DNA of 64,000 nt, taken from NCBI RefSeq assembly GCF_041431135.1, contig NZ_CP107799.1, forward strand, positions 8,308,001 through 8,372,000, in the 5' to 3' direction. Each line of letters opens with the position of its first letter. Within the stretch, counting starts at the first letter, position 1. This document shows positions 1 to 7,711 of the stretch, piece by piece. The translations under genes and the position numbers were made by a program. This stretch comes from Streptomyces sp. NBC_00554. Lineage in GTDB: Bacteria; Actinomycetota; Actinomycetes; Streptomycetales; Streptomycetaceae. The notes beneath the pieces were generated by a model. The model was given only the letters and a program-made list of their open reading frames with translations. It was not told the DNA's origin and made no database searches.

Positions 1-180
1 GGTCCACTGACCCGTACCGCAGGCCAGCTCCAGCACGTCACCGGCGACGGGGAGGCCGTCGAGCGCGGCCACCAGTTCCCGCAGGTCCGCCCGCTCGGCG
101 TAGATCCGGTCGTACTCGAAGGCGCGGGCCCGGTAGTAGGCAATCTGCTCCGCCAGAAGGGCATCGTCAGAAGTTGTCAT
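1..180 (-). CDS. class I SAM-dependent methyltransferase, N-terminal fragment
   Basis: Reading leftwards from an ATG at 180, 60 codons are visible before the window ends, so the C-terminal part is missing. The fragment starts MTTSDDALLAEQIAYYRARA and reaches LELACGTGQWT, the glycine-rich SAM-binding motif I of Rossmann-fold (class I) methyltransferases, at about residues 50-60. The preceding segment with paired Tyr and Arg residues is typical of small-molecule methyltransferases of this group. The substrate cannot be told from this part. No clear ribosome binding site precedes the ATG. The next gene on the same strand ends 61 bases upstream of this start, so they may be co-transcribed. Confidence 0.75.
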   Translation of the reverse strand, partial: MTTSDDALLAEQIAYYRARAFEYDRIYAERADLRELVAALDGLPVAGDVLELACGTGQWT

Positions 181-240
181 GAGCCCGACGGTAGTTGCGG
201 TACCGCCGGTCTGTCCGGAAACCCGCGCTGTGAGTTCACG

Positions 241-981
241 TCAGGACCGGGCAAGGACGCAGAACTCGTGGCCCTCCGGGTCGGCCAGGCACGTCCACGG
301 GACATCGCCCTGGCCGACGTCGAGGTCGGTGGCGCCGAGGGCCCGCAGCCGGGCCACCTCCGCCGCCTTGTCGTCACCGGGGTCCGGCACCAGGTCGAGA
401 TGAACGCGGTCCGGCACGGTCTTCACATCGAGCTTGCGGAGGAACTCGAGATACGGCCCGACACCCTCGGCGGAGCGAAACGATGCATGATCGTCGGTCA
501 CCTCGTGCAGGGTCCAGCCGATCGCCTCGCCCCAGAACCGGGCCATGACCCGCGGATCCACGCAGTCGACCACCACCGCGGCGATCGGCCCGGTGTCCCG
601 GTAGACCTCCCGAGGCTCAAGGACGCAGAACTCGTTGCCCTCCGGGTCGGCGAGGACCGTCCACGGCACATCGCCCTGGCCCACGTCGGCGGGCATCGCA
701 CCGAGTGACCGGAGGCGCGCGACCAGCTCCGCCTGATGGGCCGCGGAGGTGGTGGCGAGATCGAGGTGCACACGGTTCTTCGTTGCCGTCTTGGGTTCCG
801 GGACGGCAATGACATCGATGCATACGCCGGCCGGGTCCTGCCAGTCGAAGCCGACGGGCTGAGCGGCGGTCGCGCCGGATCCCCCGCTGGTGACACCCCA
901 GCCGAGCGCCTCCGCCCAGAACCGCCCGACCGCCGAGTCGTCAAGAGCCTTTATGTTCACCAGGGCAGGTCGCAGTGTCAT
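241..981 (-). CDS. two-domain VOC (glyoxalase/bleomycin-resistance fold) protein
   Basis: 246 residues with two homologous halves of about 120 residues each. Both halves carry the VOC pattern: an early 'RFWAEALGW' or 'RFWGEAIGW' helix, a central HLDL strand (VHLDLATT, VHLDLVPD) and a closing 'LADPEGNEFCVL' / 'LADPEGHEFCVL' strand whose Glu is the usual metal-ligand position. The family includes glyoxalase I, dioxygenases and antibiotic-sequestering proteins; nothing in the sequence chooses between these. The start is placed at the ATG at 981 because AGGA lies 8 bases upstream; a longer reading frame from 1026 would overlap the argC promoter. It is divergent from argC. Confidence 0.8.
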   Translation of the reverse strand: MTLRPALVNIKALDDSAVGRFWAEALGWGVTSGGSGATAAQPVGFDWQDPAGVCIDVIAVPEPKTATKNRVHLDLATTSAAHQAELVARLRSLGAMPADVGQGDVPWTVLADPEGNEFCVLEPREVYRDTGPIAAVVVDCVDPRVMARFWGEAIGWTLHEVTDDHASFRSAEGVGPYLEFLRKLDVKTVPDRVHLDLVPDPGDDKAAEVARLRALGATDLDVGQGDVPWTCLADPEGHEFCVLARS

Positions 982-1018
982 GTCGGCGATCCTATGCACC
1001 CGGCCAGGCAGGCAACTG

Positions 1019-1049
1019 GATTGCATAAACGTGCGGCGAAACGTATAGT
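1019..1049 (+). promoter_or_regulatory. argC operon promoter with possible ARG box
   Basis: TTGCAT at 1021-1026 and TATAGT at 1044-1049 are separated by exactly 17 bases, a near-consensus housekeeping promoter ending 24 bases before the argC start. The ATTGCATAAACGTGC stretch over the -35 resembles one half of an ArgR operator (compare the clearer palindrome before argG at 18145). The ArgR assignment is inference; the promoter geometry is directly visible. Confidence 0.6.
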
Positions 1050-1073
1050 CATGCCATCCAAGAGGAGGGTTCC

Positions 1074-2102
1074 ATGGCGGTACGTGCGGCAGTGGCAGGA
1101 GCGAGTGGGTACGCGGGCGGGGAACTGCTGCGGCTGCTCCTGGTGCACCCCGAGATCGAGATCGGCGCTCTGACCGGCAACTCCAACGCCGGCCAGCGCC
1201 TGGGCGCGCTCCAGCCGCATCTGCTGCCGCTCGCCGGCCGCGTCCTTGAGGAGACCACCCCCGAGGTCCTCGCCGGCCACGACGTCGTGTTCCTCGCGCT
1301 GCCCCACGGGCAGTCCGCCGCCGTCGCCGAGCAGCTGGGCCCGGATGTCCTGGTCGTCGACATGGGCGCCGACTTCCGGCTGAAGGACCCGGCCGACTGG
1401 GAGAAGTTCTACGGCTCCGAGCACGCCGGGACCTGGCCGTACGGCCTCCCCGAACTGCCGGGTGCCCGCGCCGCGCTGGAGGGGTCCAAGCGCATCGCGG
1501 TACCCGGTTGCTACCCCACGGCCACCTCGCTGGCGCTCTTCCCGGCGTACGCGGCGGGCCTCGCCGAGAACGAGGCCGTGATCGTCGCCGCCTCCGGGAC
1601 CTCGGGTGCCGGCAAGGCGCCCAAGGCGCACCTCCTCGGCAGCGAGGTCATGGGCTCCATGTCCCCGTACGGCGTCGGCGGCGGTCACAGGCACACCCCC
1701 GAGATCATCCAGAACCTCGGCGCCGCCGCGGGCGAGTCCGTCACCGTCTCCTTCACGCCGACCCTCGCGCCGATGCCCCGCGGCATCCTTGCCACCTGCA
1801 GCGCCAAGGCGAAGCCCGGCGTCACCGCCGAGTCCGTACGGGCCGTATACGAGAAGGCGTACGCGGACGAGCCGTTCGTACACCTGCTCCCGGAGGGGCA
1901 GTGGCCCGCGACGGCGTCTGTCTACGGTTCCAACGCCGTTCAGGTGCAGGTCGCCTTCGACGCCGCCGCGCACCGCATCATCGCGATCAGCGCCATCGAC
2001 AACCTGACCAAGGGCACCGCGGGCGGTGCCGTCCAGAGCATGAACATCGCCCTCGGGCTTCCCGAGGACATGGGTCTTTCCACGATCGGAGTCGCACCGT
2101 GA
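1074..2102 (+). CDS. argC: N-acetyl-gamma-glutamyl-phosphate reductase
   Basis: 342 residues, normal for the family. It catalyses the NADPH-dependent reduction of N-acetylglutamyl 5-phosphate to the semialdehyde, third step of ornithine/arginine synthesis, in the cytoplasm. The N-terminal Rossmann motif (AVAGASGYAGGELLRLL, residues 5-21) binds NADPH, and the catalytic cysteine sits in VPGCYPTA near residue 149. The ATG at 1074 has a perfect AGGAGG five bases upstream. It is the first gene of argC-argJ-argB-argD-argR, and its stop overlaps a 31-codon reading frame that leads into argJ. Confidence 0.97.
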   Translation: MAVRAAVAGASGYAGGELLRLLLVHPEIEIGALTGNSNAGQRLGALQPHLLPLAGRVLEETTPEVLAGHDVVFLALPHGQSAAVAEQLGPDVLVVDMGADFRLKDPADWEKFYGSEHAGTWPYGLPELPGARAALEGSKRIAVPGCYPTATSLALFPAYAAGLAENEAVIVAASGTSGAGKAPKAHLLGSEVMGSMSPYGVGGGHRHTPEIIQNLGAAAGESVTVSFTPTLAPMPRGILATCSAKAKPGVTAESVRAVYEKAYADEPFVHLLPEGQWPATASVYGSNAVQVQVAFDAAAHRIIAISAIDNLTKGTAGGAVQSMNIALGLPEDMGLSTIGVAP

Positions 2103-2194
2103 GCGACGCACGTGCAGCCACCGGGCCGCAGACAACGATGAAAGCCGCACCTCTGCGCTGCACGGGCGGAGAAGCGAACAAGGAGATGCAGTGA
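2099..2194 (+). CDS. possible 31-residue bridging peptide between argC and argJ
   Basis: A GTG at 2099 overlaps the argC stop by four bases (GTGA), runs 31 codons (starting VSDARAATGPQTTMK, ending GGEANKEMQ) and stops at a TGA that overlaps the argJ GTG by the same GTGA arrangement. It therefore fills the whole 88-base gap with no untranslated base. This would couple argJ translation to argC. There is no recognisable domain and it could be chance in GC-rich DNA; the double overlap is the only support. Confidence 0.35.
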   Translation: MSDARAATGPQTTMKAAPLRCTGGEANKEMQ

Positions 2195-3342
2195 GTGTCA
2201 CGGCAGCAAAGGGATTCCAGGCTGCGGGCATCGCAGCCGGGATCAAGGAGAACGGCAACCCCGACCTGGCCCTCGTGGTCAACAAGGGGCCCCGTCCGGC
2301 CGCCGCGGGCGTCTTCACCTCCAACCGCGTGAAGGCCGCGCCGGTGCTGTGGTCCGAGCAGGTCCTCAAGGGCGGCCGGGTGACCGCCGTGGTCCTCAAC
2401 TCCGGTGGTGCCAACGCCTGTACGGGGCCGAAGGGCTTCCAGGACACGCACGCGACCGCCGAGAAGGTGGCCGACACCCTCGGGCTCAACGCGGCCGAGG
2501 TCGCCGTCGCCTCGACCGGCCTCATCGGCATCCTGCTCCCGATGGACAAGCTGCTCACGGGAGTTGAGACGGCGGCCGCGTCCCTGAGCGAGCACGGCGG
2601 TGAGAAGGCCGCCATCGCCATCAAGACCACCGACAGCGTCCACAAGACCTCCGTGGTCACCGGCGACGGCTGGACAGTCGGCGGCATGGCGAAGGGCGCC
2701 GGCATGCTCGCCCCCGGCCTCGCCACCATGCTCGTGGTCCTGACGACGGACGCCGACGTCGAGAGCGACGTACTGGACAAGGCGCTGCGGGCGGCCACGA
2801 AGGTCACCTTCGACCGCGTCGACTCCGACGGCTGCATGTCGACCAACGACACCGTGCTGCTGCTCGCCTCCGGTGCGTCCGAAGTCACCCCGGACCAGCA
2901 GGAGTTCGCGGAGGCCGTACGGAAGGTCTGCGACGACCTCGGGCAGCAGCTCATCCGGGACGCCGAGGGTGCCAGCAAGGACATCAAGGTCGAGGTCGTG
3001 AACGCCGCGAGCGAGGACGACGCCGTCGAGGTGGGCCGCTCCATCGCCCGCAACAACCTCCTCAAGTGCGCGATCCACGGCGAGGACCCCAACTGGGGCC
3101 GGGTGCTCTCCGCCATCGGCACCACCCAAGCCGCCTTCGAGCCGGACCAGTTGAACGTCGCCATCAACGGCGTCTGGGTCTGCAAGAACGGCGGCGTCGG
3201 CGAGGACCGTGAGCTCGTCGACATGCGCTACCGCGAGGTCCACATCGTCGCCGACCTCGCCGCAGGCAGTGAGACCGCCACGATCTGGACCAACGACCTC
3301 ACCGCGGACTACGTCCACGAGAACAGCGCGTACTCCTCATGA
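2191..3342 (+). CDS. argJ: bifunctional ornithine acetyltransferase / N-acetylglutamate synthase
   Basis: 383 residues. ArgJ moves the acetyl group from N-acetylornithine back to glutamate (and in some species uses acetyl-CoA), closing the acetyl cycle of arginine synthesis. The self-cleavage site is visible as GMLAPGLATMLV, with cleavage expected between Ala178 and Thr179, the new N-terminal Thr being the nucleophile. Other family blocks are SGGANACTG near residue 71 and CAIHGEDPNWGRV near the C-terminus. The GTG start has AAGGAG just upstream. The stop overlaps the argB start (ATGA). Mono- or bifunctionality cannot be decided from sequence alone. Confidence 0.96.
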   Translation: MSVTAAKGFQAAGIAAGIKENGNPDLALVVNKGPRPAAAGVFTSNRVKAAPVLWSEQVLKGGRVTAVVLNSGGANACTGPKGFQDTHATAEKVADTLGLNAAEVAVASTGLIGILLPMDKLLTGVETAAASLSEHGGEKAAIAIKTTDSVHKTSVVTGDGWTVGGMAKGAGMLAPGLATMLVVLTTDADVESDVLDKALRAATKVTFDRVDSDGCMSTNDTVLLLASGASEVTPDQQEFAEAVRKVCDDLGQQLIRDAEGASKDIKVEVVNAASEDDAVEVGRSIARNNLLKCAIHGEDPNWGRVLSAIGTTQAAFEPDQLNVAINGVWVCKNGGVGEDRELVDMRYREVHIVADLAAGSETATIWTNDLTADYVHENSAYSS

Positions 3343-4250
3343 GCACTACTCGTAAGCACACCGCGCTGCCCAAGGCGCAGATCCTCATCGAGGCGCTGCC
3401 CTGGCTGACCCGGCACCAAGGCAAGACCGTCGTCGTCAAGTTCGGCGGCAACGCCATGATCGACGAGGAGCTGAAGTCCGCCTTCGCGCAGGACATCGTC
3501 TTCCTGCACCACGCAGGCCTCAAGCCCGTCGTCGTGCACGGCGGCGGCCCGCAGATCAGCGCCGCCCTCGACCGGCACGGCATCGTCAGCGAGTTCAAGG
3601 CGGGCCTGCGGGTCACCACCGAGGAGGCCATGGACGTCGTACGCATGGTCCTTGCCGGACAGGTGCAGCGTGAACTGGTCGGGCTGCTCAACCAGCACGG
3701 GCCGCTCGCTGTCGGAATGACCGGCGAGGACGCGCACACCATCACCGCCACCAAGCACCAGCCCGAGATCGACGGCGAGTTGATCGACATCGGGCGGGTC
3801 GGCGAGATCACCGCAATCGACACGGGTGCCATCGAGGCGCTGCTCTCCGACGGCCGTATCCCGGTCGTCTCCTCGATCGCCCGCTCCCAGGACGACGGAC
3901 ATGTCTACAACGTCAATGCTGATACGGCGGCTGCGGCACTCGCTGCGGCGCTGGGTGCCGAAACCCTGATGGTCCTCACCGACGTCGAGGGTCTCTACGA
4001 GGACTGGCCCAACAGCGACGAGGTGATCAGCCGCCTCACCGCCTCCCAACTGGAGAAGCTGCTGCCCGAACTGGCCAGCGGCATGGTGCCGAAGATGGAG
4101 GGCTGTCTGCACGCCGTACGCAACGGCGTCACCACCGCCCGGGTCATCGACGGCCGGGTCCAGCACTCGATCCTGCTGGAGATCTTCACCGACGAGGGGA
4201 TCGGCACGATGGTCGTGCCCGATCAGGAGGAAGAGGGGGACGCCGCATGA
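3339..4250 (+). CDS. argB: acetylglutamate kinase
   Basis: 303 residues, amino-acid kinase fold. Phosphorylates N-acetylglutamate with ATP, the usual feedback-controlled step of the pathway. The phosphate-binding blocks VVKFGGNAM (about residues 28-36) and VVHGGGPQISA (about 65-75) and the C-terminal nucleotide region with VLTDVEGLY are present. An N-terminal helix of about 20 residues precedes the kinase core, as in arginine-sensitive hexameric enzymes, which fits feedback inhibition by arginine. Its ATG overlaps the argJ stop and its TGA overlaps the argD start, so translation is coupled along the operon. Confidence 0.96.
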   Translation: MSTTRKHTALPKAQILIEALPWLTRHQGKTVVVKFGGNAMIDEELKSAFAQDIVFLHHAGLKPVVVHGGGPQISAALDRHGIVSEFKAGLRVTTEEAMDVVRMVLAGQVQRELVGLLNQHGPLAVGMTGEDAHTITATKHQPEIDGELIDIGRVGEITAIDTGAIEALLSDGRIPVVSSIARSQDDGHVYNVNADTAAAALAAALGAETLMVLTDVEGLYEDWPNSDEVISRLTASQLEKLLPELASGMVPKMEGCLHAVRNGVTTARVIDGRVQHSILLEIFTDEGIGTMVVPDQEEEGDAA

Positions 4251-5446
4251 CCGCCAACGAAGAGCTCACCCAGCGCTGGCAGGGCTCACTCATGGACAAC
4301 TACGGCACTCCGCGCCTGCCCCTCGTCCGCGGTGCGGGCACCAGGCTCTGGGACGCCGACGGCAAGGAGTACCTCGACTTCGTCGGCGGCATCGCGGTCA
4401 ACGCGCTCGGACACGCCCACCCGGCGATCGTCGAGGCGGTCAGCAAGCAGATCGGCTCGCTCGGCCATGTCTCGAACCTCTTCGTCGCCGAGCCGCCCGT
4501 CGCGCTCGCCGAACGGCTGCTCCAGCTCTTCGGGCGGGACGGCCGGGTGTACTTCTGCAACTCGGGTGCCGAGGCCAACGAGGGCGCCTTCAAGATCGGG
4601 CGGCTGACCGGCCGCAAGCACATGGTGGCCACCCAGGGTGCCTTCCACGGCCGGACCATGGGCGCGCTCGCCCTCACCGGCCAGCCCGGCAAGCGGGAGC
4701 CTTTCCTGCCGCTGCCCGGTGACGTCACGCATGTCCCGTACGGCGACGCGCAGGCGCTGGCCGAAGCGGTCACCGAGGACACCGCACTGGTGATCATCGA
4801 GCCGATTCAGGGCGAGAACGGCGTGGTCGTACCCCCGCCCGGCTATCTGAAGGCCGCCCGCGCGATCACCGCCGCGACCGGCGCGCTCCTCGTCCTGGAC
4901 GAGGTGCAGACCGGAATCGGCCGCACCGGATCCTGGTTCGCGTACCAGGCGCACGAGGGTGTCCTGCCCGACGTCGTCACACTCGCGAAGGGTCTCGGTG
5001 GCGGGCTGCCGCTCGGCGCGACCGTCGCCTTCGGCCGGGCCGCCGAGCTGCTGAAGCCGGGCCACCACGGCACGACCTTCGGCGGCAACCCGGTCGTCTG
5101 CGCCGCCGGACTCGCCGTACTCGACACGATCGCGTCCGAGGGACTCCTCGAGAACGTGAAGCGCACGAGCGAGAAACTGCGGGACGGAATCGAGTCACTC
5201 GGACATCCGTTGATCGACCATGTCCGGGGAGCGGGCCTGCTCCTGGGTATCGTGCTCACCGAGCCGCTCGCACCGCAGGTGCAGCAGGCGGCTCAGGACG
5301 CCGGTCTCCTGGTCAACGCGCCCGCCCCCGATGTCGTACGGCTGATGCCGCCGCTGAACCTCGGCGATGACGAAGTGGACGCGTTTCTCCAGGCTCTCCC
5401 TGGTGTCCTCGACGTGGTCAACGGGGAAGGACGATCCGGGGAATGA
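4247..5446 (+). CDS. argD: acetylornithine aminotransferase
   Basis: 399 residues, PLP-dependent class-III aminotransferase. Converts N-acetylglutamate semialdehyde plus glutamate to N-acetylornithine. The PLP lysine is Lys248 in DVVTLAKGLGGGLPLG; CNSGAEANEGA (about 104-114) and LVLDEVQTGIGRTG (about 215-228) form the cofactor pocket. Overlaps argB by four bases and ends eight bases before argR, so all five genes form one transcription unit. Confidence 0.96.
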   Translation: MTANEELTQRWQGSLMDNYGTPRLPLVRGAGTRLWDADGKEYLDFVGGIAVNALGHAHPAIVEAVSKQIGSLGHVSNLFVAEPPVALAERLLQLFGRDGRVYFCNSGAEANEGAFKIGRLTGRKHMVATQGAFHGRTMGALALTGQPGKREPFLPLPGDVTHVPYGDAQALAEAVTEDTALVIIEPIQGENGVVVPPPGYLKAARAITAATGALLVLDEVQTGIGRTGSWFAYQAHEGVLPDVVTLAKGLGGGLPLGATVAFGRAAELLKPGHHGTTFGGNPVVCAAGLAVLDTIASEGLLENVKRTSEKLRDGIESLGHPLIDHVRGAGLLLGIVLTEPLAPQVQQAAQDAGLLVNAPAPDVVRLMPPLNLGDDEVDAFLQALPGVLDVVNGEGRSGE

Positions 5447-5453
5447 GACGACG

Positions 5454-5990
5454 ATGAGTCAGGCGCAGGACCACGAGCACGCAGGGCCTGCCGTACCGCA
5501 GACCCGCACCGCACGCCACCGCCGGATCGTGGACATCCTCAACCGGCAACCGGTGCGCTCTCAGAGCCAGTTGGCGAAGCTTCTCGCCGACGACGGGCTG
5601 AACGTCACTCAGGCGACACTCTCCCGGGACCTGGACGAGCTGAACGCGGTCAAGATCCGCAACAACGACGGCGACCTGATCTATGCGGTGCCCAGCGAGG
5701 GGGGATTCCGTACCCCTCGTGCGCCGCTGGGGGAGTCGGCGAAGGAGGAGCGGATGCGCCGGCTGTCCGCGGAGCTGCTGATCTCCGCGGAGGCTTCGGC
5801 AAACCTCGTGGTGCTGCGTACGCCTCCGGGGGCCGCGCAGTTTCTTGCCTCGGCGATCGATCAGGCCGAGCTGCAGGACATTCTTGGCACGATCGCCGGG
5901 GACGACACGTTGCTGCTGATCAGTCGGGAGCCTGCGGGGGGCCAGGCGTTGGCGGATCACTTGTTGCGGTTGGCTCAGAACACTCACTGA
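5454..5990 (+). CDS. argR: arginine repressor
   Basis: 178 residues. The N-terminal winged helix (RHRRIVDIL ... SQSQLAKLLADDGLNVTQATL ... SRDLDELNAVKI, about residues 17-65) binds ARG boxes; the C-terminal domain carries the arginine-binding/hexamerisation segment GTIAGDDTLLLI. Start placed at the ATG at 5454, seven bases after argD stops; the in-frame extension to 5367 lies inside argD. As the last gene of the operon it gives autoregulation, and the palindrome at 18145 before argG is a likely second target. Confidence 0.95.
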   Translation: MSQAQDHEHAGPAVPQTRTARHRRIVDILNRQPVRSQSQLAKLLADDGLNVTQATLSRDLDELNAVKIRNNDGDLIYAVPSEGGFRTPRAPLGESAKEERMRRLSAELLISAEASANLVVLRTPPGAAQFLASAIDQAELQDILGTIAGDDTLLLISREPAGGQALADHLLRLAQNTH

Positions 5991-6004
5991 CGTGTACGAC
6001 GTTG

Positions 6005-6033
6005 GAGGCGCGCCCCGGATCGGGGTGCGCCTC
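6005..6033 (+). terminator. terminator of the argCJBDR operon
   Basis: GAGGCGC and GCGCCTC arms extended by CCCC/GGGG around a GGATC loop form an almost perfect 12-bp stem 15 bases after the argR stop. Only a short T run (TTTT at 6039-6042) follows. Confidence 0.75.
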
Positions 6034-6043
6034 TGGCGTTTTC

Positions 6044-6097
6044 GGGTGCGGGCTGCTTGTGGTTGCTCGCGCAGTTCCTCGCGCCCCTGAAGGGGCT
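6044..6097. repeat. dispersed intergenic repeat, copy 1
   Basis: A GTGCGGGCTGCTTGTGGTTG block leads to CGCGCAGTTCCTCGCG and a CCCCTGAAGGGG hairpin. The same order recurs at 13497, 20943, 30676 and 34153. It lies between the convergent argR and apbE ends. Confidence 0.7.
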
Positions 6098-6101
6098 TCA
6101 C

Positions 6102-6890
6102 TTACCCCAGCCGTTGAGCTAGGCCCCCCGTACACCTGACCTCGTCGCCCGCCGTGATGAGCAGGGCCTCTACGTCGGGGAGGGACTCCAGCCAGTCCAG
6201 GGCCTGGCGGGAGCCCATCGCGAAGGCCGCTGTCGCCCAGGCGTCCGCCCAGGTCAGGCGGGGGCCCACCACCGTCACGGCGACGAGGTCGGTGACCGCG
6301 GACTTGCCGGTGCGGGGGTCGACGATGTGGGCGCCGCGTTCGGCGGTGCCGGAGGTGGCGACGGCGAGTTCGTCGGCGCCGGCCGCGGAGACCACGGCGG
6401 CGAGGGAACCTGGGCGGAGCGGATCCGCCACGCCGACCCGCCACGGCCGCTGCGGGCCCGGCACGCCGCACAACTGGACGTCGCCGCCGCCGTTCACGCT
6501 GACGCCGCTCGCCCCGGCCGCGGCGAGATGCCGGGCCACGCGCTCGGTCGACCAGCCCTTCACCAGACCCGTCGGGTCCAGCCGTCCTTCGTACGTCGTG
6601 CTGAACCACCCCTCGCTCAGCCGCTCCGCCTCGGCGCACAGGTCGAGCACCTCGGCGACCTCCGGATCGCACTCGGCGACCGTCAGCTCGCCGCGTGCGA
6701 GACGCGAGATCTGGCTGTCCTCGCGGTAGGTGCTGAACACCTCGTTCACCCGGTGGAGTTGGGCGACCGCCTCCTCCAAGGCGGCCTGGACGACGGCCGG
6801 TTCGCCGCCGCGCACGTCGAACGAGAAGACGGTGCCCATGACCTCCTCCACGTGGCGCAGCGCGGGAGGGGCCTCCGCAGGGTCAGGCAC
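6102..6890 (-). CDS. apbE: FAD:protein FMN transferase (ApbE/flavin transferase)
   Basis: 262 residues from a GTG at 6890 that overlaps the end of the FMN_bind gene by eight bases. ApbE enzymes use FAD to attach FMN covalently to a threonine in target proteins. Family blocks visible: MGTVFSFDVR, STYREDSQISRL, DPTGLVKGWSTERVA, VNGGGDVQLCG, HIVDPRTGKSAV and ADAWATAAFAMG. There is no export signal, so flavinylation may be cytoplasmic, with export or membrane insertion following, or the start may differ. A second possible start is the ATG at 6839. The two FMN_bind proteins upstream are the obvious substrates. Confidence 0.88.
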   Translation of the reverse strand: MPDPAEAPPALRHVEEVMGTVFSFDVRGGEPAVVQAALEEAVAQLHRVNEVFSTYREDSQISRLARGELTVAECDPEVAEVLDLCAEAERLSEGWFSTTYEGRLDPTGLVKGWSTERVARHLAAAGASGVSVNGGGDVQLCGVPGPQRPWRVGVADPLRPGSLAAVVSAAGADELAVATSGTAERGAHIVDPRTGKSAVTDLVAVTVVGPRLTWADAWATAAFAMGSRQALDWLESLPDVEALLITAGDEVRCTGGLAQRLG

Positions 6891-7692
6891 CGGCCTTGTC
6901 CAGAGCGGACTGGAGGGACTTCTTGTAGCCGGCGCTGGTGTAGGTGGCTCCGGAGACGGCGTCGATGTCGGCGCTTTGGGTGGCTGCGGCCGCTTGGTTG
7001 AGCTTCGGTATGGCATTGCCGGTCACCTCCGTGCTCTGTCCCCCGCTGGGTGCCTGGATGGCCTCGGCCTTGGAGATCGTGGTGCCGTTCAGGGTGAGGC
7101 GGACCTGGACGGGCCCGTACTGGGTCTGGACGACGTCCCCGTCGACGGTCTGGCCCTCCGGGGCGGCGGCCGAGGGTGACGCGGGCGCCTGGGACGGCGA
7201 CGCGGACGACTCCGCCGGGGCCGGGGCGCTCTCGGCGGCCTGGTCGAGGGCGGACTGGAGGGACTTCTTGTAGCCGGCGCTGGTGTACGTGGCTCCGGAC
7301 ACGGCGTCGATGTCGGCGGTGCCCGCGGCGACGGCCGCCTGGTTGAGTTTCGGTACGGCGTTCTCGGTGACCGTGGTGCTCTGGCCGCCGCTGGGCGCCT
7401 GGACCGCCTCGGCCTTGGTGATCTTGTCGCCGCTGAGGGTGAGACGGACCTGGACAGGCCCGTACTGGGTGTCGGCCACGCTTCCGGTGACCGTACGGGC
7501 GCCGGAAGCCGCCTGCTCCGAGCCGCCGCCCTGCGGCGACTCCTGCCCGGCCGCCGGCGGCTGGGCCGCTCCGCCCTGCGCCGAAGCGGAGGCCGGATCG
7601 GACCCCGGCTTCAGAGACAGCAGCAGGACGATCCCGGACACGGTGGCGGCGGTTGCGAGCATGACACGCCTGAGGGGATGGCTCTTCTTCAT
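6883..7692 (-). CDS. membrane-anchored protein with two FMN_bind domains
   Basis: 269 residues. An N-terminal segment (MKKSHPLRR, then a hydrophobic stretch to about residue 27) anchors it, followed by an Ala/Pro/Gln-rich linker. Two FMN_bind domains (about 67-150 and 182-266) each end in the same SGATYTSAGYKKSLQSALD block, where the Thr of SGAT is the residue to which ApbE joins FMN. The two domains are highly similar, showing recent internal duplication. The ATG at 7692 has CAGGAG upstream; the longer frame to 7821 would run into the reductase gene. It should carry two covalent FMNs outside the membrane and take electrons from the adjacent flavocytochrome. Confidence 0.88.
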   Translation of the reverse strand: MKKSHPLRRVMLATAATVSGIVLLLSLKPGSDPASASAQGGAAQPPAAGQESPQGGGSEQAASGARTVTGSVADTQYGPVQVRLTLSGDKITKAEAVQAPSGGQSTTVTENAVPKLNQAAVAAGTADIDAVSGATYTSAGYKKSLQSALDQAAESAPAPAESSASPSQAPASPSAAAPEGQTVDGDVVQTQYGPVQVRLTLNGTTISKAEAIQAPSGGQSTEVTGNAIPKLNQAAAATQSADIDAVSGATYTSAGYKKSLQSALDKAGA

Positions 7693-7711
7693 CGCTCCTG
7701 ACTCCCGTCGC

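Noticed and set aside
978..3224. 748-codon minus-strand frame opposite argC and argJ
   Set aside because: A shadow of two unmistakable arg genes with low-complexity translation and no domains.
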